Assembly: GCA_964500015.1 (NCBI GenBank)
Contig: CAZCMN010000011.1
Span: 1-30,908 of the forward strand
DNA: 30,908 bases
Direction: 5' to 3'
DNA from: JAPLYB01 sp964500015
Lineage (GTDB): Archaea > Nanobdellota > Nanobdellia > Pacearchaeales > UBA284
The translations under genes and the position numbers were made by a program. The notes below the pieces were generated by a model, which worked only from the letters and a program-made list of their open reading frames with translations, searched no databases and was not told where the DNA came from. This document shows positions 7,389-16,308 of the stretch, one piece after another. Position 1 is the stretch's first letter; each line of letters starts with the position of its first letter.

Positions 7389-7474
7389 CCCTAGGCGTGA
7401 ATGCTAACCAAGTTATACCATAGCCCCATGAGACATTTTAAATATTTAGATTTATTAAGTTTTTTGTATATAAA

Positions 7475-8194
7475 ATGTCCATGAAAAGAGGGTTAAAAGC
7501 ACAGTATGTTACTTTATTTGTTATCATTGCTATAGCCCTAATTGCTATAGTTTTGACAGCATTTTTAATTAGCAAGACTGCGATTCCTAAAACCCCTAAA
7601 GAAATTTCAGAAATAAAATCTTATGTTCAGTCTTGTTTAGAAGATACTTCTAAACAAGCAATTCTTTTTATGGGTCAGCAGGGTGGATATGCTGAACCAA
7701 AACAATATCTAGAAACAAATCTTGGAACAACAACCTACTGGATTTATAATGACACAGATTACAGGCCTTCAACTAGAATAATGGAAGAAAGCATTTCACA
7801 ATATGTCTTTTATGTGTTGCCATTATGTTTAAACTCATTTAATCAGTTTCCAAAGATGAATATTACAGAAGGAAACCTTTCTGTTAATTCAGTTATAGAA
7901 GAAAACTCTGTAGAAATAGAGGTACATTACCCTATTGAAATAAAAGAAGGAGAAACATCTTACAGGCTAGAAAACTTTTCTTCTTCAATCCCCATAGAGT
8001 TATTTGATTCTTATAATCTTGCAATAGAACTCTCAAATTTGAACAATAAAATAGAAGAGATAAACCAGATAGATAAAAAAGAACTGGATGCAATTGTTTT
8101 GCAATATTCTGAAGAAGATTACATTTACATTATCACAGATAACAGAACTAAACTTTTAGATAAGCCATTTAGTCTGGTTTTTGCAATAAAATGA
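7475..8194 (+). CDS. Pilin-like membrane-anchored protein with class III signal peptide
   Basis: A 239-aa protein starting MSMKRGLKAQYVTLFVIIA: a basic K-R-G followed by about 20 hydrophobic residues is the class III (prepilin/archaellin peptidase) signal pattern, with likely cleavage after RG. The rest should lie outside the membrane; residues 47-73 (VQSCLEDTSKQ...GQQGGY) resemble a motif I associate with DPANN surface proteins of unknown function. Two Cys (54 and about 118) could form a disulphide. The stop overlaps the start of the 2077-aa secreted protein by 4 nt (ATGA), so the two are co-translated and probably work together. No other pilus genes are in the window. Confidence 0.65.
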   Translation: MSMKRGLKAQYVTLFVIIAIALIAIVLTAFLISKTAIPKTPKEISEIKSYVQSCLEDTSKQAILFMGQQGGYAEPKQYLETNLGTTTYWIYNDTDYRPSTRIMEESISQYVFYVLPLCLNSFNQFPKMNITEGNLSVNSVIEENSVEIEVHYPIEIKEGETSYRLENFSSSIPIELFDSYNLAIELSNLNNKIEEINQIDKKELDAIVLQYSEEDYIYIITDNRTKLLDKPFSLVFAIK

Positions 8195-11100
8195 AAAAAA
8201 TAGTTTTTAATTTATTTTTAATTGCCATATTTTTAACATTATTACTTACTAATCCAGTTATTGCTGAAGATACTAAAGAATACAATGACTTTAAGTTTAT
8301 TTTAGATAATAAATTTTCAATTTTAGTTCAAAGTAATTCAAAACCAGAAATTGCAGAGGCTTTGCAATACACTCTGAATTCACAAACCAAAATTGAAACT
8401 TTAAAAGAAGAATCAAAACAGTTTTTATCCTCACTTAATACAGACACCACCGATAAAAATAAGATTTATGGTGCAATTTTAAGTAAAATTGGAAAAGAAG
8501 ATAATCAAACAACAGAATTCATAAAAGAAACTGTTTTGTTTTTGAAAAAACTTTCCCAAACAGTAGATACCTTTGATTCTTTTTCTAATATTGCAGAAAT
8601 ACAAAAAAATAACAAACTAGTTAATTGCAAACTTAAACTAGGGTATCAAGATATAAGTTTTATTATTGATTTAGAACCAAAAAGACTTATCATAAAACCA
8701 GAAACCTGGGAAATACGCTCTTTTAACAATACATTAGAATTATATTCTTTATCTAATGGAAAAGCAATTTTAGATGGATTTAATATAGAAAATGTTGAAC
8801 AAGGAACAAAAGTATATTTTTATTATGATAGGGAATTTGAAACATCAGAACTTTGGTTTTCTAAAGGAAATATCGGATTATCTACAAATAAAATAGTTTT
8901 CAAAGATATAAATTCAGGAGATTTTATTTCATCTAAACAAGAAGGAAAATGGGTTCTTGATTCTTTTGATATTTTTTCAAATACGAAACAAGATTTCACG
9001 CTTCCTTTAGATGAAGGACAATTAAATATTAATTGTTCTAATGAAGATACTTGTTATGTTTATTATGAAAGTTCTGGTTTTGTAAGCGGATCAAATTTAA
9101 TGATTAATGATAAATTTATAGAGGATTTTTCAGCAGAATTTAATCAAAAAGGAGAAATTGAAAAAATTCTTTTAAGCCCAAAAGCAATGTATCTTGACAC
9201 GAAAAATTCTTTTTCCTTGTATTCTCCTTCTGAACTAATCATTTATTTTATTGATTCTTATCTCTTTTATGAAGAAAATGCAATTTCAATTAAAGAAAAT
9301 CAAGATGAATTAATTTTTGAAATTAATGCAAAGGTCATAATAAATCGTGGAAAGCCATTAAAATTTGATAAAGATAATAACGCAATTGTATTAACATTCC
9401 CAGAAGAAGAATCATTTGGGTTATCAAAGAAAAACTTTGTTTTTGTTTACAAAACTAAAGAAGAAAAAAGTTCATCATCAAATGCAATTTCTGGTCAAGC
9501 AGTCCAAAACACCAAAACTGACAATAAAATAACTGCTTTTTCTATAGACTCTCAAGGAAATATTTTATCTTCTTCATTTAATGAGGATAAAAACTCGGAT
9601 CTTTCACAATCAGCTAGAAAAATTTTAGTTTTAGGGGAAGGAGAAACACAAAGAAGATTAAGCAATCTTAAAGCAGATTTTTCCATTGCTTTAAATCAGA
9701 TAAACGAAAAAAAAGAGAGAATCAGAAAAGAGCTTGAAAGTAAAGCTCTTTTTGATATTTTAGCTGCTGAAAAAAGAGATGAGGTAAACCGAAAGTATGT
9801 GGATGATTTCATGCTTTCTAAATCCTCTCCAGATATTGATCCCCCCCCTGGACAAGAAAAAATCACAGAACAAAATTATGTGTCCAAATATACTACTGCA
9901 ACTTCTTGTTGGATATCTTCTTCAAAAACAGCCCAAAAAACAACAGATAAGCTTGAAGCACAAATTGATGATATTATTTTGAATTATGAAAAAAATTATC
10001 GAGGGTTGATAAATGATCTTAAGGAATTAATGCCAAACGCTAAAGACCAAGCAGCTTTACAAAAACAGATAAATTTGTTAGAAGATAATCTAAAAATCTC
10101 TAAAATACAACTTCTTTTAGCTGCAGGAAGAAATGAAAAAACATTGCAAGAAATAAATCTTCTTTCTTCTAGAGTTTCTGAATTAAAACCCTACTTCAGA
10201 GGAATAGTTTACGCTCAGAAAGGGAATTTTGTTTTAGCAAATCAAGAATGGTCAAAAGTGAATACTGAAGATGGAAGAGCGTTGGTTAAGGAAGCAAAAA
10301 AATCTGCTTTTGTCTCAATAATGGATGGAGTAATTTCAGAATATAATCAAGATTATCAATCAAGAAACCAAAATATCCAGCAATTAAAAGGAGTTCTTCC
10401 AGAAGGAAGAAATGAAGCAGAATTTTTGTATAGCAAACTAAATGTTTTTGAATGGGGCCCAAAATTATTTGGAGACGAGAGTTACACTAATTTAAAAATT
10501 TCTACAGAAGAAAACAAAATGCTTTTTGATTCGATGATTATAGACGGCCTGTCTGTTATAAAAGATTTAATTAGAAAAGGCTATGAACTAGAAGAGATTT
10601 TGAACATAGCAGGCTATCAATTAAGTTCTCCTCAATTCTCTTCTGTTATCCATCTGGAAACAGAAACCAGTTCTTTTTTAAGTGATTCTAGAATAGAATT
10701 TACTGAGATTCTTGGTAGTTTTCCAATTGGCGTTCAAAAAATTAAAGGTATTTATGGTTACAGCAATTCTCCAGAAGATAATAAAAAAGCAATTTTAACT
10801 TTTCAAGCTTTAAGAACCACAATAAAAGAATGCCCTGAATTTGTTTTTGCTTTAAAGAAAATACAAGGAACTTCAACAAATCAAGATTATTTTAATTATT
10901 TAATGGCAAAGGCAACACAGGCAATTAATTATCCTGGAGAAAAATCAAAACTAGATGCTTATTCCTATGTTTCTGCAGCTTCTGAAATAGATAAGGTTAA
11001 AGCAGATGCCTTGGCAAAAAAACTAGAAATAATTTACCCTGGGTTCTATAGAAACCATAACTTATTTTTAGAAAAATACGGTGATGTTGCTGTTACTTTT

Positions 11101-14100
11101 ACAGGAGATCCATTGATTCTACTTCCAGCAGGATTCTTTGTCCTTAAAGCTGGATTTGAAGGCTTAACTTATTTTAAGGCATTTGGTTTAAACGCAGGAT
11201 ATATCTCACAAGCAATAAGCCAATCAAAAGTAATGACCTCTACAAAAGCACTTTTAACTCAACCACTCACCAGCGGAGCTACTAGTGGGGTTTCTGGGAT
11301 TAGTAAGATTTCTGCAAAAATATCCCAATTAAATACTATTTATGGCCCATCAAAAGCTTACGAAGCCGGAAAATTAGTTGCAATTCATAAGTCCATTGTT
11401 GGAAAAAGATTTGTGGGGGTGATTCAAATACAAGATCAATTAGTCCATGTGGTGAAAGTTCCGTCAAAAGAGGTTACACAAATTGGAAAAGAACTTTATG
11501 GGACAGGAAAGGACATTCAACTTACTGAATTTAAAAAACTTCCTCAAGATCTCTCTTATTTAGGAAAAGAAGGGATGTTGGCAGTAGTAGAAACAACTTC
11601 TCCGACAACAGCAGGTAAAATAGTCAAATTCCCAGTTTTGTTTGTTACAGAAAATGTTCCCGCAGGTTTCATGTCGCAATTAGCATTGCCCTCTTCTACA
11701 ATGCTTGCAGGTTCATCTGCAACAACTGCCTCTGCTTCAATTTCAGAAACAATTGGAACAATTGCATCACAATCTGCTTTATCTAAAACAAGCAAACCAA
11801 TAGCATCAGCAGTTTCAACACATTCTACTTCAACATTTTCTTTAAAGCTTTCAAGAGGTGTGAGTGAATTAAAACCAAAAACTATTAATTTGAGAAGTAA
11901 TTTGGGAATAAGTCTTCTTAAACCACAGGCTATGAACAGAGCAACCCTCTTAAGACATCTAGATAAGACATATGGACATATTTATGTAATGGAAGATGGG
12001 ACATTAATTGATGGAAATACTCGTTTATTATTATCTCAACAATTAGGAATTCCAGAAGAGCAACTTCCAGTTGTTGTTGCAGGTTATGGAGACTTAGGAC
12101 AAAAAACAGTTGCAGAATGGAAAGCATTTTTTGAAGCTAAAACAAAAAGTCCAAAACCAATTTTGCCAATTGATGAAGAAATATTAAGGACAATAGTCGA
12201 CGAATCAAGAAGAACCTTGTCTGAAACCCAGTTAGCAGATGCTGTTGTAGAAGGTCCTTTTGAGAGAACAGCTTCTGAATCAAGAATTATGGTTTCTCCA
12301 AATGATGACTTTGAAAGACAAGCTCCAGGAGGAATCAAGTCTTTCTTCAGTTCCTTATTTGGAATTAGAAAACCAACAGAAATTCCTTTATCTACGACTT
12401 TTTCTGGGTCAGCTACAATGATCTATGCAAAAAGTTGGAATGGATTAGAACAAACCACTTATGAAGGGAGACATTTAATAAAAACAGGAACTAGAATTGC
12501 AGAAGGGGTTTTTTCACCAGGTTTATATCCTGGTTCTGATAAATATTATGCTGAAGCAATTGTTGTTACATGGAAAGACCCAATATTACAAAAATTATAT
12601 GGTAATGTTATTCAAGAAATTTATAGGGAAAGATCATTATCTTATAATGATTACCTAAGGGTAGTCTACGATGAAACTAGAAAACTTGTCCCAACTAATC
12701 TAGAAAAAGCAGAAGAGATGTCTATTACTTTTAAAGGAAGTAAAGTTCAGCTAGGCTATTGTGTTGTGGATGAAACAGGAAAGATAGTTGGTGGTGTATG
12801 TAGGCATCATGGACTTTTTACAGCTGCAATATTTGAAAGATTAATTGATAATGGTTATCTTCCTGGGTGCAAAGCAGTTTTTGCTTTGGGAATGGGTCAT
12901 GCTTGGGGTGCATTAATCCTACCATCTGGAGAAGTTGGAGTGACTGATGTTACTCAAAAGTTTTATGGCTTTGTCAAACCAAATACAAAAACATATTCTA
13001 GTGGAGATAATGGTGAAAGAAGCTTTTATCTTAAAACAGGGAGACAATTTCCAGAAGGAGTTGGTCCATACAATCAAATGGTCTTAACTGAAAGCGAGCG
13101 GCAACTAGCATTAAATCCAAATCCAGAGATGCTTGGATTAGATGATATCAGTCAAGACTTTTATATTCGTCATTTTCCAGAACCTCTTCCTGCTAAATTA
13201 CAAGAAGCTCTTGCTCGAAGAGATGCAGCAGTTGTTTCAAGAATAAATCTGATGAAAGGAATCCAAGATAGTGATCTTGCCTCCGCTGTTGAATTTGCAA
13301 AATCAAGAACATGTTCTCATGATGTAAGAACTTGCGCAACAAATGAAAGAGTAGATATGTCCTTTTTAAGATCAGCTGCAAAAAGAGCATTATCTGATCC
13401 AAAAACACCCTATTTTTTAAAAAATTCTATTCAAGAGTATGTAATTCAATTAGAAATTTTAAATGATGAAGATGCGCTTTTTGAATTAATGTATATAGCA
13501 GATGAATTAATATCTTCTGGAGAAGTTGAAGAAGGATATTCGTTAATAGATTCAATTCATAAAGAAGTTGTTCGTCTTGCAAATAGCTATCAAACCACCA
13601 TTCCCCAAAAATTTGAATTAGACTCCGGGCTTATAAACAGATTTCCACAAGAAGAAAGGTTTAGAGCAGGAATTTGGCTTAAAGAAAATAAAGATGGTCT
13701 TGCCCAGTATCAAAAATTCAAAAAAGAGTTTGATGATTTATTAAAATTAAGAGATAAAATTCAGCCAACAGAATTTCTTACTGGCTATAAGGAGTTAGTC
13801 CAATCATTAACATACCCAAGATATATGGAAGACATGATTGCAGTTGCTAAGCTTGAGAGAGATGGCTTATCAAAAATTAAAGGAATATTTGGTTTGACAA
13901 CTGAACAAGGATACAAACTAATTTACATTAGTCCTGAAGACCAGCAAGTTTTATTTAATGATGGTTTTAAAGATCTAAGGGGAAGATTAGATACCTCTAA
14001 ACTTTGTCCTGACAAAATTAAAGAAGCAATTTTGAATCCTAAGGCAAGATTAGATATCTTATTAGATAATGGCGTTGACCCTAGACCATTAATTCAACAA

Positions 14101-14424
14101 ATAAAATTAGGGGCATTGCCTCCAGGGGTAGTGAAAAAAGTAATTCCTGAAGCATATCCTCTAGAGTCATTAAGAAAAATTGCAGGACAAATAAATCAGC
14201 AAGCAGCAAAAGAGGTACCTAACTTATTAAGACAATTTGAAGCAGGAAATCCAAGCCCAGGAAAAGGAAATGAACATATAGGGGGAACAAAATATTTTTA
14301 CCTTCGGGGAGAAGAAGCAAGAGTATTTATGTATCGTTCAGGAGAAAACTATTATGTTGTTGCAATAGCAGATAAAAGTTCACATTCTGAAGATAGGGTA
14401 AGAGCAATTCTTGAATCTCTTTAA
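8191..14424 (+). CDS. Giant secreted multidomain protein, polymorphic-toxin-like (ParB-like, transglutaminase-like, C-terminal RelE-like)
   Basis: 2077 aa with a Sec signal peptide (1-25, cleavage near VIA-ED). Order: beta-rich repeats about 140-470; coiled coil about 490-545 and TPR-like helices about 590-700; helical region to about 970; hydrophobic segment about 972-995; Ser/Thr-rich linker about 1150-1230; ParB-like segment about 1245-1310 (LIDGNTRLLL, Asp1274); transglutaminase/papain-like core with Cys1537 (GGVCRHHG), His1570 (GHAWG) and Asp1586 (VTDVTQ), in the family order; long helical region; and a C-terminal domain about 2005-2077 (NPSPGKGNEHIGG...EARVFMYRSG) with a RelE/HigB-like layout. 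A large secreted carrier ending in a small toxin-like domain is the polymorphic-toxin architecture; the target could be host or competitor cells (inference). No obvious immunity gene follows on the same strand. The domain ends are estimates. Confidence 0.7.
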   Translation: MKKIVFNLFLIAIFLTLLLTNPVIAEDTKEYNDFKFILDNKFSILVQSNSKPEIAEALQYTLNSQTKIETLKEESKQFLSSLNTDTTDKNKIYGAILSKIGKEDNQTTEFIKETVLFLKKLSQTVDTFDSFSNIAEIQKNNKLVNCKLKLGYQDISFIIDLEPKRLIIKPETWEIRSFNNTLELYSLSNGKAILDGFNIENVEQGTKVYFYYDREFETSELWFSKGNIGLSTNKIVFKDINSGDFISSKQEGKWVLDSFDIFSNTKQDFTLPLDEGQLNINCSNEDTCYVYYESSGFVSGSNLMINDKFIEDFSAEFNQKGEIEKILLSPKAMYLDTKNSFSLYSPSELIIYFIDSYLFYEENAISIKENQDELIFEINAKVIINRGKPLKFDKDNNAIVLTFPEEESFGLSKKNFVFVYKTKEEKSSSSNAISGQAVQNTKTDNKITAFSIDSQGNILSSSFNEDKNSDLSQSARKILVLGEGETQRRLSNLKADFSIALNQINEKKERIRKELESKALFDILAAEKRDEVNRKYVDDFMLSKSSPDIDPPPGQEKITEQNYVSKYTTATSCWISSSKTAQKTTDKLEAQIDDIILNYEKNYRGLINDLKELMPNAKDQAALQKQINLLEDNLKISKIQLLLAAGRNEKTLQEINLLSSRVSELKPYFRGIVYAQKGNFVLANQEWSKVNTEDGRALVKEAKKSAFVSIMDGVISEYNQDYQSRNQNIQQLKGVLPEGRNEAEFLYSKLNVFEWGPKLFGDESYTNLKISTEENKMLFDSMIIDGLSVIKDLIRKGYELEEILNIAGYQLSSPQFSSVIHLETETSSFLSDSRIEFTEILGSFPIGVQKIKGIYGYSNSPEDNKKAILTFQALRTTIKECPEFVFALKKIQGTSTNQDYFNYLMAKATQAINYPGEKSKLDAYSYVSAASEIDKVKADALAKKLEIIYPGFYRNHNLFLEKYGDVAVTFTGDPLILLPAGFFVLKAGFEGLTYFKAFGLNAGYISQAISQSKVMTSTKALLTQPLTSGATSGVSGISKISAKISQLNTIYGPSKAYEAGKLVAIHKSIVGKRFVGVIQIQDQLVHVVKVPSKEVTQIGKELYGTGKDIQLTEFKKLPQDLSYLGKEGMLAVVETTSPTTAGKIVKFPVLFVTENVPAGFMSQLALPSSTMLAGSSATTASASISETIGTIASQSALSKTSKPIASAVSTHSTSTFSLKLSRGVSELKPKTINLRSNLGISLLKPQAMNRATLLRHLDKTYGHIYVMEDGTLIDGNTRLLLSQQLGIPEEQLPVVVAGYGDLGQKTVAEWKAFFEAKTKSPKPILPIDEEILRTIVDESRRTLSETQLADAVVEGPFERTASESRIMVSPNDDFERQAPGGIKSFFSSLFGIRKPTEIPLSTTFSGSATMIYAKSWNGLEQTTYEGRHLIKTGTRIAEGVFSPGLYPGSDKYYAEAIVVTWKDPILQKLYGNVIQEIYRERSLSYNDYLRVVYDETRKLVPTNLEKAEEMSITFKGSKVQLGYCVVDETGKIVGGVCRHHGLFTAAIFERLIDNGYLPGCKAVFALGMGHAWGALILPSGEVGVTDVTQKFYGFVKPNTKTYSSGDNGERSFYLKTGRQFPEGVGPYNQMVLTESERQLALNPNPEMLGLDDISQDFYIRHFPEPLPAKLQEALARRDAAVVSRINLMKGIQDSDLASAVEFAKSRTCSHDVRTCATNERVDMSFLRSAAKRALSDPKTPYFLKNSIQEYVIQLEILNDEDALFELMYIADELISSGEVEEGYSLIDSIHKEVVRLANSYQTTIPQKFELDSGLINRFPQEERFRAGIWLKENKDGLAQYQKFKKEFDDLLKLRDKIQPTEFLTGYKELVQSLTYPRYMEDMIAVAKLERDGLSKIKGIFGLTTEQGYKLIYISPEDQQVLFNDGFKDLRGRLDTSKLCPDKIKEAILNPKARLDILLDNGVDPRPLIQQIKLGALPPGVVKKVIPEAYPLESLRKIAGQINQQAAKEVPNLLRQFEAGNPSPGKGNEHIGGTKYFYLRGEEARVFMYRSGENYYVVAIADKSSHSEDRVRAILESL

Positions 14425-14432
14425 AACTGGTC

Positions 14433-14909
14433 TTAATAATTCGGATTTAGAAAGTATCCCAACATTCCTTTAGAATTTGCTTCTCCAACTGCTTTTCTAA
14501 TTAAAGAATTTTCAAGTTTATTAACTACAAGTCCATGTACATTTTCAAAAGTTCTATCTGGTTGTTGCAAAAGTAAATCCAAATAAGTGGGAGTGGCAAC
14601 ATCAAGAACTTTGGGTTCTTTTAAATCCAAAACATCAACACGAAAAAAAGTAAAATCATGCACATTTCTATCAGAATCATGGGGCCAACAAATAATATCA
14701 CGAATTGGATCTTGATGACGGTCTCCAATTTCTGGACCTTCTCTAACCTCTGTGACATCTAAAATCCTTTCTGGGGGCATATCAAATAAAGAATAATTAC
14801 TAGTCCCTCTTCTTACAACTATTCCATCTAAAAAGACATACTCTTCTCCAACAAGCCTTCTTAATTCATCTAAATTTATAGTTCCCCTAATTCCGTGATC
14901 ATATTTCAT
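14433..14909 (-). CDS. Hypothetical protein, 158 aa
   Basis: Not recognised. Soluble, without signal or membrane segments; a mixed alpha/beta pattern with acidic and aromatic stretches (for example WPHDSDRNVHDFTFFRVD). The frame extends to a Met at 14936, but the TATA-like TTTAAAAG at 14940-14947 (minus orientation) would put the transcript start near 14915, downstream of that Met, so the start at 14909 (MKYDHGIRG) is preferred. It converges on the giant gene with only 8 bp between the stop codons. Its position next to the toxin-like C-terminus makes an immunity role conceivable, but opposite orientation is atypical for that, so this is only a guess. Confidence 0.6.
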   Translation of the reverse strand: MKYDHGIRGTINLDELRRLVGEEYVFLDGIVVRRGTSNYSLFDMPPERILDVTEVREGPEIGDRHQDPIRDIICWPHDSDRNVHDFTFFRVDVLDLKEPKVLDVATPTYLDLLLQQPDRTFENVHGLVVNKLENSLIRKAVGEANSKGMLGYFLNPNY

Positions 14910-14940
14910 TTTCTTTTCACTATATAGTAATAACAATCAC

Positions 14941-14948
14941 TTTTAAAC
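14941..14948. promoter_or_regulatory. Shared bidirectional TATA element
   Basis: TTTTAAAC is 26 nt before the ATG at 14975 (plus), and its complement GTTTAAAAG is about 31 nt before the ATG at 14909 (minus). One symmetric AT block could seat TBP for both divergent genes. Confidence 0.5.
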
Positions 14949-14974
14949 CTTTCTGTCTTTAATAAGAAATAAAA

Positions 14975-15205
14975 ATGTCCGGCGAAGGTGAAGGAAAATA
15001 CGAATTAAAAGGAGCAAAGGTTTATTTGCATGAGCAAGGCAAATCTGGAGCAAAAATAACTCACATAGATATTGAGCATCCCGAGATAAACAAGATCATC
15101 AAACCAAAAGAAACAACCTATTGTGCAGGCAAAGAAGGCGGTTGTTTTATCGGCCTAAAAAAAGAGATGCTTGAAAGAGCGAAGAAGTTGATAGAGAAAA
15201 ATTAA
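14975..15205 (+). CDS. Small conserved-looking protein, 76 aa
   Basis: Not assigned to a named family. Acidic/basic, soluble; the middle has beta-like VYLHEQGKSGAKITHIDIEH, then TYCAGKEGGCFIGL with two Cys seven residues apart, then an amphipathic helix (KKEMLERAKKLIEK). The Cys pair could bind metal or form a disulphide. The start is supported by TATA at 14941-14948, consistent with a leaderless transcript. Codon use matches its neighbours. It is followed by a separately promoted methyltransferase. Confidence 0.65.
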   Translation: MSGEGEGKYELKGAKVYLHEQGKSGAKITHIDIEHPEINKIIKPKETTYCAGKEGGCFIGLKKEMLERAKKLIEKN

Positions 15206-15271
15206 TGATGACTTTCTATTAATGTAACTACTTGATAGTAACATTTATAAATAAGATTTTGTTCTTTAGTT

Positions 15272-16090
15272 ATGCAGCATATAATCAGTTCGCAAGAGTA
15301 TCTATTGGGTCTTGGAATTAGTTCTGGTTTAGAAGATGCCCAGTTAGACTCTCTTCTTGAAAAAATGGTTCCAGATAAACAAGATAGAACGAATCTTAGA
15401 ATAATTTTAGCAAATCATAAGGGAAATAAACTTCCAACAAAAGAAGAAACACTTTTAGTTGGGAGATTGGTTCATTCAGAATATTATGATCATCGTACGA
15501 CGCAAGATCCAAGACTTTTTGAAGCAGAAGTTAATCTTTTGTCTTATCATGTTAAAAATAGAAGAAATATCTTAAGTTTGGGTTCTGGTTCTGGACTTTT
15601 AGAAGGGATTTTAGCGTATAATCATCCCCAAACTAATTTTTTAGCAACAGACATATCACCCGAGATGCTCCACGAAATAAGAGAGAAAAGAAGAAAAATA
15701 GGATTAAGGAATCTTAGAACGAGAAAATTAGACGTAACCAAACTAAGTCGGAGCAGAGGCGATTATGGGAAATTCGATTTTATTTTTTCAATAGATAATC
15801 CTGGCTGGTTTGATGAAGCAGATTTCCTCCTTGAATTGAGAAAAAAACTTGTCAAAGATGGAGAACTTTTAATTGCCGCAACAAGTTATGTTCATAGAGA
15901 CGATCATGGCTATTTAGATCCAAAACTTTTAGAAGAAACAAGAAAAGGAGGTCGATGCGTTAATTTCCTTGATGCTAGAAAAATGGCCAGAGAATCGGGC
16001 ATGGGCTTTGTTACAGGCTATCAAGAAGTTAAAGATGCAACAATACCAACATTTATCTTCTGGAAACTTTTTCATAATTATGTTCACTAG
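15272..16090 (+). CDS. Class I SAM-dependent methyltransferase
   Basis: A 272-aa protein with a Rossmann-type SAM-binding core: motif I ILSLGSGSGLLE (about 110-121), the acidic end of strand 2 ATDISPEML (about 135-143), an LDV segment after strand 3 (about 163-165) and FDFIFSIDNPGW at motif IV (about 179-190), followed by a typical LLELRKKLVKDGELLIAA post-I helix and strand. The N-terminal ~90 residues are helical and unassigned. The substrate (small molecule, RNA or protein) cannot be read from this. TTTATAAATA at 15244-15253 lies about 19 nt before the ATG, fitting a leaderless mRNA. The gene stands alone, 43 bp before tRNA-Ser on the same strand. Confidence 0.82.
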   Translation: MQHIISSQEYLLGLGISSGLEDAQLDSLLEKMVPDKQDRTNLRIILANHKGNKLPTKEETLLVGRLVHSEYYDHRTTQDPRLFEAEVNLLSYHVKNRRNILSLGSGSGLLEGILAYNHPQTNFLATDISPEMLHEIREKRRKIGLRNLRTRKLDVTKLSRSRGDYGKFDFIFSIDNPGWFDEADFLLELRKKLVKDGELLIAATSYVHRDDHGYLDPKLLEETRKGGRCVNFLDARKMARESGMGFVTGYQEVKDATIPTFIFWKLFHNYVH

Positions 16091-16133
16091 TCCAGCAAAA
16101 ACCTTAAAATCCCTTATTTCTTATTGTTTTTAT

Positions 16134-16215
16134 GCCCGGATGGCCCAATGGTAAGGCGCAAGGTTGCTAACCTTGTTTCCGCAAGGATATCCAAGTTCAA
16201 TTCTTGGTCCGGGCG
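16134..16215 (+). tRNA. tRNA-Ser (GCT)
   Basis: Acceptor GCCCGGA/TCCGGGC with G73; anticodon stem CAAGG/CCTTG around TTGCTAA (anticodon GCT); long class II variable arm with a TCC-GCAA-GGA hairpin; T arm CCAAG-TTCAATT-CTTGG. G73 and the long arm agree with serine identity. No intron. A T-rich run follows (TTCTTTTC), a likely termination signal. Confidence 0.95.
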
Positions 16216-16222
16216 TTCTTTT

Positions 16223-16308
16223 CTCTAGAATTTAACCTGCCAGGTTCAATTACAGTAAACTGCTAAAGCAGTTTGGTGCTCAGAAAATCTGATTTGATTT
16301 TCTAGAGC
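16223..16308 (+). ncRNA. Candidate structured RNA downstream of tRNA-Ser
   Basis: Three local hairpins: AACCT-GCC-AGGTT (16234-16246), AAACTGC-TAAA-GCAGTTT (16257-16274), and a 12-bp stem at 16278-16308 (GCTC+AGAAAATC with GATTTTCT+GAGC, one bulged A). CTCTAGAA (16223-16230) can instead pair with TTCTAGAG (16300-16307), which would exclude the 12-bp stem. No coding frame. No known RNA family was recognised; it may be a 3' trailer or attenuator-like RNA. Confidence 0.45.

Larger units (their letters stand above)
7241..7427 (-). tRNA. tRNA, probably Pro (predicted anticodon AGG), with two introns
   Basis: Acceptor GGGGCTA/TAGCCCC with A73. After removing two predicted introns the 74-nt product has anticodon stem CACGC/GCGTG, loop CTAGGGC and T arm CTGGG-TTCAAAT-CCCAG. 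U33 is in place and the anticodon reads AGG (Pro). A34 is very unusual in archaea, so the splice register or identity may differ. The D stem is weak (GTAT/GCAT with an A-C mismatch). It heads a minus-strand cluster with the duplicated 3' half and tRNA-Met, and is divergent from the pilin-like gene; an AT-rich box (TATTTAAAA) at about 7437-7447 could serve both. Confidence 0.75.

Noticed and set aside
9797..9982. 61-aa plus-strand ORF overlapping the C8 tract
   Set aside because: Out of frame within the giant gene, with no start signal; only of interest if slippage occurs at the C run.
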